Shown in pieces: positions 56,583 to 64,000 of a DNA stretch of 64,000 nucleotides. The translations under genes and the position numbers were made by a program. The notes beneath the pieces are model-generated. The model was not told the DNA's origin. It did not search any database and was given only the letters and a program-made list of their open reading frames with translations. The stretch covers positions 1,550,001 through 1,614,000 of the forward strand of contig JAUDYN010000005.1 of NCBI GenBank assembly GCA_030407005.1. Direction: 5' to 3'. Position 1 is the stretch's first letter, and the number at the start of each line of letters is the position of its first letter. The stretch comes from Desarmillaria ectypa (Eukaryota; Basidiomycota; Agaricomycetes; Agaricales; Physalacriaceae).

Positions 56583-59405
56583 ATGGCGACGCCTACACCC
56601 AAGAGCGAGCACAGGGATATCATGCAAAATCTCATTCATCATCCCGACTACTACAACATCAGAATACGGCAGCTCGTCGTGAAGGAGGCAGATATCACGG
56701 AACGGTTACTGACAATCTTCAGTACGGATAAAGCTACAGGAGCGGAAAGGGCAGATCCGCTTGGTATATCGGTTGGGTATACCAAGGAAGGGAAGCTCGC
56801 CGCGTTGGCAATCGCAGATGAAGCGAGATGTTGCGTTATCGAGTTCGCGCGTTCCCCGCCACCTACCAGGCAAGCTAAGGTGGAACTCTTGCAAAAACAC
56901 GTATTCTGTCGCTCCATTGGCGAGATCTACGCATTTGATGCCGCCCAGCTTGCGATGGCTCTATGGTTGGAGCTCGGTATCAAAGTCGCACGCGCTGTCG
57001 ACATTCAATCCTCTTTCACTGATTCCGACTTTCCATCAGATCGCAAGGCTTTGTTTGCTATCCGGGCTTGTTTTGGAGACTCGGAGGCATGCAAGTTGAA
57101 CGAGAAGAACATCGATCGCGCCTTCAACGATCTCACATATAATGTCGATGACATCAACCGTATGCGCGTCGACATCCTTGAAAGAGCTTGGATTTCACGC
57201 TCACTTCCATCGCATGAGAACGGAATATCCACTTTCAGTAACGTGAAGTATGTTGACACGAGTCAACTAGATGAACAAGTGAGCAGCGTCACACCAGGTC
57301 TTCCGCGCTGAACTGACAAATCTGTTCGTCTTTCTAGTTCCTAAAGACACTGGATGCCCTAGCTCGCGTCTCAGAAGACTCCCGTCGTGTTGGCTACCTG
57401 CAGCCCACGGCAACAAACCATCAATTCTCTCATGCTCGAAGCTCGTTATTGAGCACTGGTGGGAAATCTATCGACGCTCGCGCTTCGGCATACAAGGACC
57501 GATTCCGCTCGTCCCAGGTATGCGATAAGACATTGTATTTTGATTCTTCCTGATAAACTCTTGTCGTAGAATGTAATCGCCACAATTGAACTTGAATCAG
57601 GCGAGCAGATCCTGCGCCGTGGACAGACTGGCATCGTCACCGGAATGTCTACTACAGTCGACTTTGACACATCTGTTATGTGTGGTAGCAAGAATGTTGT
57701 CTCTATCACCAGCACCGGTCGTGATCAGCCAACTGTGGCTGAGGGTAAACGTGACGGTATTATCAGGCGTACCTTACAGGGAAACCTTGCGATCTTCAAG
57801 GAAAACCCATGGATCAACAATATCCTACTGCACAATACCAACACGGATCAAGATCCTCCTTCCATTCTTGAATGGCCTGAAGGATGGTTTCCTCCTTCTA
57901 GATCAGATATTCAGAAATCTACCATACAGTCATCTGACTGCAACCCTGCCCGTCACCATCTCAATAAATCCCAGCAACGAGCTCTTGATCATATGCTTTC
58001 TCAAGACCCTATTACTCTCATTCAGGGTCCACCTGGTACAGGAAAAACCTCAGTCATAGCTGCATTTGTTCACTGTGCTTTGGCTGAAGGAAAGTCTGGT
58101 ATCTGGTTGATTGCACAATCCAATGTTGCTGTGAAGAATATTGCTGAGAAACTTCTGAAGACTTGCTTTATGGATTGGAAACTTTTAGTCTCTGAAGATT
58201 TTCGTAATGAATGGTAATTTTATTTTTTCTTTGATAATATTTGCATCTTATTAAATATCTATAGGCATGATGATCTTTATGAAAAGATCATATCACATGT
58301 TATTTCTTCCAAGAATTTTAAATTTGTCTCATCACAACAATTACGGAATATCAGGGTCTTTCTTTGCACGTTGAATATGCTCTCACATTTTTTTATAAAC
58401 AAGTTTACATTTATTGTCCCATTCAAATGCATGGTGGTTGATGAAGCAAGTCAGATAAAGGTTGCTGAATATATCAACATATGGACAGAATTTGACTCTT
58501 TACGGAAAATCTGCTTTATTGGAGATAATAAACAGTGTAAGTGCTCTTTCTGATTCTAATCTACTTTAGAAGAAACTTATCTATTGTCAGTACCACCTTT
58601 TGGAGCTGAAAGTGTTGATGATCTCAAAAGTATATTTGAGATTGATCATTTATATAAAAATACATTCTTACTTGATATTCAATGTATGGTTGTTTTAATC
58701 TTTCAGATTAGATATTTACTTTCTCTTTTAGATCGTATGCCTCCACAACTGGGAGATTTTATATCTCAGGCAGTTTATAACAATGAGTTGAAGTCAAACC
58801 TATCACATCCAATTCAAAATGATACTATTGCATGTCATTTTGTTAATGTGATAGATAGTCGAGAACGACAAAGTACATCTCGGTCTTTCATAGTAAGTTC
58901 TATTTATTTAAAATCTATAATGATTTTAACTCTATTGTAATATAGAATGATGCTGAAGCAGCTATTGCAATACAGCTTGCTAGCTATCTTCAAGAGCAAC
59001 AGATGAAATATAAGATCATTACTCCATATGATGGACAAAGGAATAAAATTCAAAATGATATGAAGAATATAGATGGACTTGATTGGCAAGATAAATGCTT
59101 TAATGTTGATTCTTTCCAAGGTTAGAATATTTTATTTATATTTGAGCTATTCTAATATTTATTTTATAGGAAATGAAGAAGATTATATTATAATCTCTCT
59201 TGTTCGATCTCGTTCAATTGGATTTCTCGACAGCTTACGACGTACTAATGTGATGCTCACTCGATGCAAGAAAGGAATGTACATTCTTACAAGCCGTTCC
59301 TTCATTGATGGTGCTGGAGAAAGTTCCTTAGCTGGAGAGCTAGCTAATCATGTTGGGAAGGAGGCTTGGCTGACTGTGGAAGATGTAGTCCAAGGCAGAA
59401 TTTAA
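56583..59405 (+). CDS. UPF1-like superfamily 1 helicase, copy B
   Basis: Join(56583..57278,57338..57517,57570..58213,58265..58536,58591..58683,58732..58892,58946..59120,59170..59405), 818 aa. The N-terminal 200 residues again resemble a degenerate DEDD exonuclease fold (LGISVGYTKEGKLAALAIA; YAFDAAQLAMALWLELGIK; VARAVDIQS). The helicase has GPPGTGKTS (about 445), QSNVAVKNIAEKL, VVDEASQ, GDNKQ, YRMPPQLGDFI, ITPYDGQR, VDSFQGNEEDYIIIS and VMLTRCKKGM. Five intron positions match copy A (after the first W, before QL of the GDxKQ region, before YR, before ND/NE, in FQG/NE). From about 58,200 both exons and introns become strikingly AT-rich, unlike the first half. Function presumably parallels copy A. 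Confidence 0.9.
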
Positions 59406-59558
59406 TTGTAGTTAGAAATCAATTTTATCAGATGTTGTCTCTAATTTATCACTAGTATTTCAGAAACCTCATATATTCACTTGAAAATGAAGTTTCTAAA
59501 ATACTAACGATATACTATAGATATCATTGACTTTTGATCTACATATGAAATGGAATAA

Positions 59559-61955
59559 CTATAAATGACTAGCAATATTGTCTGAATGTACATCTAAATG
59601 AAAGATATTCTGCATACTTCTAAGGACACCAGCAAGAGTATGTATGAAAATTGATGTAGATGTAAGAGGACTGGAGAATTTAGATTCAATCCCAAACTTT
59701 ACTGTGTCAGGTCCTGCAAGATCTACACCCAAATATGAAAAATTTTGTTTGCAAGCATGTGATATAAGCACTTACAGTTTATGCCATAACCATCCTCATA
59801 CATTGCACCAAACCTAATTGAGCATCAGAAAGATATAGAAGTGGAATGATTGAACAACATACCCTGTACCCCGGAAGAGGTGACCAGCACTGAGCCCACT
59901 TGTACTCAGCTTCCAGCATGAACTCTGCCCAAACAACGGATCCTCAAAGAGCGGTGTGCGTTCTTGAAGCTCCGGACGTAGCATAAGCCGTAGGCCCATG
60001 AGATGGCGATCAATCCCCTTGCCTGTCGCAGCTTCGCGTGTTAATTTAGTATGTACTTTGATAGCCGACTCAAGTACAGCACGTTTGGATTCCACCTGCA
60101 GGAAACTCAGCTACACCGACACATGTATATACAACCTACATACCGTTGCTCGAGAGTCAATCATCGCAAGGCAGAACGCGCGACTCTCTCGGGTCAGCGT
60201 CCTGATAGTTTCTGTTCGTCCCTTGTTGAACATCCGCGTCAGCGCAGTCTCATACGTTGCGGTGAATCGTCCCTGCATCTTGTACCATGTGAGCAGCAGC
60301 GCCATCTGTATGAACGCGTCAGGAGCCAGTTTCGCTGACGTCTCATAAGTACACAAAGAAACAACCCGATGAAGGATGAGCAAGTACCGACTCCCTTGAT
60401 CCAGTCCGCCCCGTAATCGGAGAACCAGAAAACACTATCATCCGAGTTCTCGATGATCCTGCCGGCACGTTTCTTCGCCATAACACACTCCTTCTTGACG
60501 AAGTCGTCGGTGACCCAGTCCAGCCGATCCCATCTCTGGCCTCGTGATGGAAGAGAGGAATCATTCTCGAATTGAGATTCATCAATACCCTGTATGATCC
60601 CATATTCGGCAACAATGCTTGGAGCTAACGCGTCGCATGGAGAGTGCTCGCCCATCGCGCCAGAACGCGCCGCAGGATCAACAATGAGCGTGAAAGCTTT
60701 GTCAAACCATCTGTTATCGACATTGCCTGTCGTCGAACGAATGCTATGGAGGTGGGAGTCGAAGGAATATTGTTTCGTTGGCGAGACCGGTGATGGAGGA
60801 TCTTTATGAATTTCGTCGTCAAGGCTCAGGACCATGAGCGAATTAGATAGTGCTGTATGAATGACTTTGTTGGACTCGGACAGAGCAAGAAGGTATTGGA
60901 GGTTCTAGGGCCCAGCTTTCAGAAAGCGATGCGCACAAATCAAGGATGAAGACACACATTTGACCATGTGTCGCGATCGTCTGCACTCAAGACACCAATC
61001 GAGACCGGCTCTTCGCCATCAATCAGGCGCTGTTCAGCGTCCGAAACAACAGCTTCTAGATATCTTGCCAAATGGCTAACGTCTATCGAAACGGAATGCG
61101 ACTCCATGACAGTGATTTTGTAGAACCATCCGTGCACCATAACTACGATGTTATAGGTGGATGGATCCGTTGGTGGAAGTACAGGTGATAAAGTGTCGCA
61201 AGAGGGCTTCGGTATCCGCGCGACGTTGAACATTTTTGACGTGCTTTCTCTTAGCCAGATACCTAGAGCACTTCAGACTCCAAGTACACAATAGATAACC
61301 ACAAGGCACACCTGTTCGCGTAGTGTCTGGGTATAACTCCTGCCTGAACTTCCTAAGCGAAAACCGCCGAGCTGGACCAATTCGAAAATACGCACGTTTC
61401 AAGTTTGATTTTGAACTCTAGCATTCGATGAAGCAACCAAGCTGCTCTCTTAATCTGCCATCTGGAGAACCCAGTCTTGAAGTAATTGTCTTGTCGATCA
61501 TTCTCTGATACAGGGATGTTCGCGTCGTCCTCGAAGGCAAGCCACCAATTAGAGTTGATGAGCAAGGGTGCTCTCCATTCCATATAGGCTTTCTTGATCC
61601 AAAAATTGTCGTCTAACCAGTTATTCGGAGACACTCTGTCAAGTGCTCCAGATGAACTAAGATTGCGAGTGCATTTTAGGAGGAAGAAGACAAACACACC
61701 GAGCAACCTATCCTGACAGAGTTTCCCTACGCCCGCCGCAAACTCATCAGCCCACTGGCCGCGAAGTCGACGAGACGCATCGAGAGCATCATCGTCCAGT
61801 CCCTTCTTGGAGGCTTCCTCTAGCAGAAAAGGCTCCAAGGATATTAGGTATCTGTCCAGCGTTTTACGGAGATCTGGGACTGGCAGACGCGGGAGCGTGG
61901 TGGACATTTTTCTAGAGAATTGTCGGATATGGAACGTGGACTGTATAGATAGCAT
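59559..61955 (-). CDS. Carnitine O-acetyltransferase (CAT2 type)
   Basis: Complement(join(59559..59722,59776..59813,59863..60095,60144..60334,60388..60904,60958..61262,61312..61352,61396..61645,61700..61955)), 664 aa. Choline/carnitine acyltransferase signatures: LPRLPVPDLRKTLDRYL, NWLDDNFWIKKAYMEWR, LYPDTTRTG, the catalytic histidine in SGAMGEHSPCDALAP (about H371), DAFIQMALLLTWYKMQGR, TYETALTRMF and GFGAMYEDGYGINY. It transfers acetyl between CoA and carnitine for peroxisome-to-mitochondrion acetyl transport. Two starts are visible: M1 gives a basic, hydroxylated presequence (MLSIQSTFHIRQFSRK), while M17 starts MSTTLPRL without it. The protein ends SHL, a PTS1 variant. Dual targeting as in yeast Cat2 is thus likely. 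Confidence 0.94.
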
Positions 61956-62173
61956 AGTTAGGGTCTTCGACGAGAAACGAGGATTTTTACGGTGAATGAA
62001 AGCGAATCATGACTGTACGACCTACTTGGTCGGAAAGAGGAGGAACATCGGCTCGTGTCAGCCGAAGCCGTGCAAGTTTACCAATCCAGTCCTTCCCACA
62101 GAAATCTTTGTCGAGAACTGCATCGTCGACTATTTTATACCCCATGCTCTCCTCGTTGCCTAAGATATGAACC

Positions 62174-63503
62174 ATGTACCCACAATATCTCTTCCTTTTC
62201 CTCCTCATTTCACTCGCCGATGGCGCTCCAGCACAGACAAAAGGACCCCCGAAAATGTTTACTCAGCATATTAGTCGCCATAGGCGATTTGCATGGCGAC
62301 CTCAAAGCCGCTCTGGACGTTCTCCGGCTTGCAGGTGTCACAGATGAATTCAACAACTGGTCTGGATACGTGGATATTCTAGTCCAAACTGGAGATATCA
62401 TCGACAGGTATGACCTTTCCAACAACCCTCAAAGCTTGGCGCGAAATCGACTTTTATAGAGGACCCAATGCTACCTAAATATTCCAACTCACGGAAAAGC
62501 TTCGCCGTCAGGCAGATTCGCATTCCGGGATTGTGGTCTCGTTACTAGGTAACCTCGCAGCAACCAGACGTACCCCTTAGATACGTGCCAGAGAACGAAA
62601 GGAATGCTTACAAGGTCATCAAAGAGCGACAGCACTTACTCACTAAGGACTGGTTTGGTCAAGCATGGAAGAATCACTACAAGTCTGCTGTCCGTCTCCC
62701 GCTGCATCCTTCTGTAGGCGATACTTCTGGTAGCACCAGGTACTCCCCTGTTACCAGCTCTTCCGGCGCTCTCTCCCACTCTGCGATCCCCTTCGTTCAT
62801 GGTGGACTCTCACTGACGTTTCGCTGCCTTCTCCCGTTTCCAACACATATAAACAGTCTATCTGACGCGCTCCTGAAACGAGCCTTCAATCCGGATCCAC
62901 ATCCCACTCGGTGAATTCTTTTCCTCAGCTTGACGGTCAGTACAGTTTTACACGGAGTCCACTTGCAGGTCATGTATATCTACTTATGATCAGTCTCTAC
63001 ATCTGATGAGTGTCAGCTCACCGCGGATGATGGCCCTCTTTGGTACCGTGATTGGGCCATGAATAACGACAAGGAGGTGTGCGCCAAAATTGATGAGGCT
63101 CTCAAGAAGACTGAAACTCGCAGGATGGTCAGGGGACATACAATACAGGAGGTGACTTCTCTTTCTGTTCTGTTGTTCTACTATCGAACCCCGCTGTTTA
63201 GGAAATCACAGCAAGATGCGATGGAAAAATATCACTCATTGATACAGGTGAGCTTCAATATTTGGACGTCGTTCAGGTGCTGGATAAAAACCGAGGTAGT
63301 CAAGCGCGTATAACGACGGTGAGACTGGTCTGCTCTCCGCACTTTCTATATATCACACACTCAGTCCAATCGAGAGATCCGCCAACCCGAAGGTGCAAGG
63401 ATGGGAGGAGCGCGAGGTTATCAGCGCAATCTATCCAGACGAAGAAGAGATAACTATGATTAATGAAAAGAGAGAAGTCGCTGGCGATTTTTCTATTTCT
63501 TGA
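62174..63503 (+). pseudogene. Broken calcineurin-like (bacterial-type PPP) phosphoesterase
   Basis: An N-terminal signal peptide (MYPQYLFLFLLISLADGAPA) is in one frame, while VAIGDLHGDLKAALDVLRLAG, WSGYVDILVQTGDIIDR is in the next, so a frame break lies between about 62236 and 62268. After the intron a TAA stands in frame (62476-62478). The expected GNHE metal motif reads only LLGN and is followed by a frame change (near 62551) before RYVPENERNAY. Later parts are recognisable: FVHGGLS, DDGPLWYRDWA, RRMVRGHT, ITARCDGKISLIDTG, GLLSALSIYH. An intact member would be a secreted or luminal Shewanella-like phosphatase. Several independent lesions make sequencing error unlikely. Confidence 0.72.
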
Positions 63504-63621
63504 TCAGAGTAGGTGACATTCATCATTTATAAACCGATGTGTATCAGCCTTTTACATCCAAAAATTCAAAAAATATTCGATACGGACGATGCAGGAGAAA
63601 GGCAAGCGCACAGTACGTATA

Positions 63622-64000
63622 TCACCATCTCCAAGCATGCTTTGACCTCCTCTGAGTCAATTCAACAAGCTTCACCTCGCGTTCTCTCTCATCTACGCCG
63701 AACATGGTTCTCAAGCTATCGACCTCCTGCGACTTTTCTTGCATGTGCTCAGTGGCTTCATGGGCGTTGTTCCTGCTAATCTCGAGGATCTCCGCCTCTG
63801 CATGGAGCTGGGCTTGGGCCATCTCGTACTTAGTGCGTGCCGCAAGGAAGGAAGCTTCATTCTTCTGGAGTATGGCAAGGGCTCGAGCATGGGCAGTGTG
63901 GGCTTGTGACTCGTGCTGTGGACAAAAGGATGAGCCGTCGCCAAAAAAAAAAATAATAATAATGCGCGAGACTACCTTTATGGCCACTTTCTGTACATTC
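63622..64000 (-). CDS. Coiled-coil protein, C-terminal end (partial)
   Basis: Complement(join(63622..63915,63976..>64000)). The coding end is HESQAHTAHARALAILQKNE, LAARTKYEMAQAQLHAEAEI, EATEHMQEKSQEVDSLRTMF, ending SKHAWRW. It is a continuous amphipathic helix typical of dimeric or filamentous coiled coils. The gene begins beyond the window, so no function can be assigned. The intron (63916-63975) is GT-AG with a poly-A/AAT run on the plus strand (63939-63960), an AT-rich simple repeat within it. Confidence 0.65.
   Translation of the reverse strand, partial: NVQKVAIKVVSRIIIIFFFGDGSSFCPQHESQAHTAHARALAILQKNEASFLAARTKYEMAQAQLHAEAEILEISRNNAHEATEHMQEKSQEVDSLRTMFGVDEREREVKLVELTQRRSKHAWRW

Overview
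The window is nuclear DNA of a filamentous basidiomycete, almost certainly an Agaricomycete. About 30 protein genes sit on both strands with short spacers. Nearly every gene is cut by many small introns (mostly 46-60 nt, GT..AG, with three GC..AG). There is one cytosolic initiator tRNA, a degenerate fungal TKL-type kinase typical of mushroom genomes, and several lineage-specific proteins without recognisable domains. No prophage, IS element, CRISPR array or bacterial operon was seen. All exon structures were spliced by hand, using reading phase and family conservation.

Layout. 0-8 kb: a C2H2 zinc-finger protein, Vps51 (GARP complex), a large disordered basic protein, an STK16-like kinase and the FG nucleoporin Nup54/57. 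8-12 kb: a decayed TKL kinase pseudogene and a gene-poor spacer. 12-19 kb: a SUN-domain nuclear-envelope protein, chaperonin subunit CCT5 and, divergent from it, the PP2A catalytic subunit. 19-28.6 kb: two lineage-specific proteins, C-14 sterol reductase (ERG24), a 22-exon citrate synthase, a secreted GPI-type wall protein and the KEOPS subunit Pcc1. 28.6-33.8 kb: a PA2G4/EBP1-like protein, a SAM methyltransferase, a complex I subunit and tRNA-iMet. 33.9-44.6 kb: the XPG/RAD2 repair nuclease, an F-box-like protein, a UPF1-like helicase, the TIM23 motor J-protein Pam18 and the eEF1A methyltransferase EFM4. 44.6-56.3 kb: Sgd1/NOM1 (18S rRNA maturation), RMI1 (dissolvasome), a DNAJC8/Spf31-like splicing J-protein and a giant PH-domain Caf120/Skg3-like protein with a methionine-rich tandem repeat. 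56.3-64 kb: a second paralogous UPF1-like helicase, carnitine acetyltransferase, a broken calcineurin-like phosphoesterase and the end of a coiled-coil gene that leaves the window.

Most genes are single-copy housekeeping functions, with no sign of a metabolic cluster. Citrate synthase and carnitine acetyltransferase could both serve peroxisome-mitochondrion acetyl traffic. RAD2 and RMI1 are DNA-maintenance genes. Pcc1, PA2G4, EFM4 and Sgd1 belong to translation and ribosome biogenesis. The least explained element is the pair of UPF1-like helicases about 14 kb apart, each with an N-terminal region resembling a degenerate DEDD exonuclease fold. Gene-architecture oddities include a 3-nt micro-exon, a start codon split by an intron, a terminal exon holding only the stop codon, and three GC-AG introns with GCATG donors.
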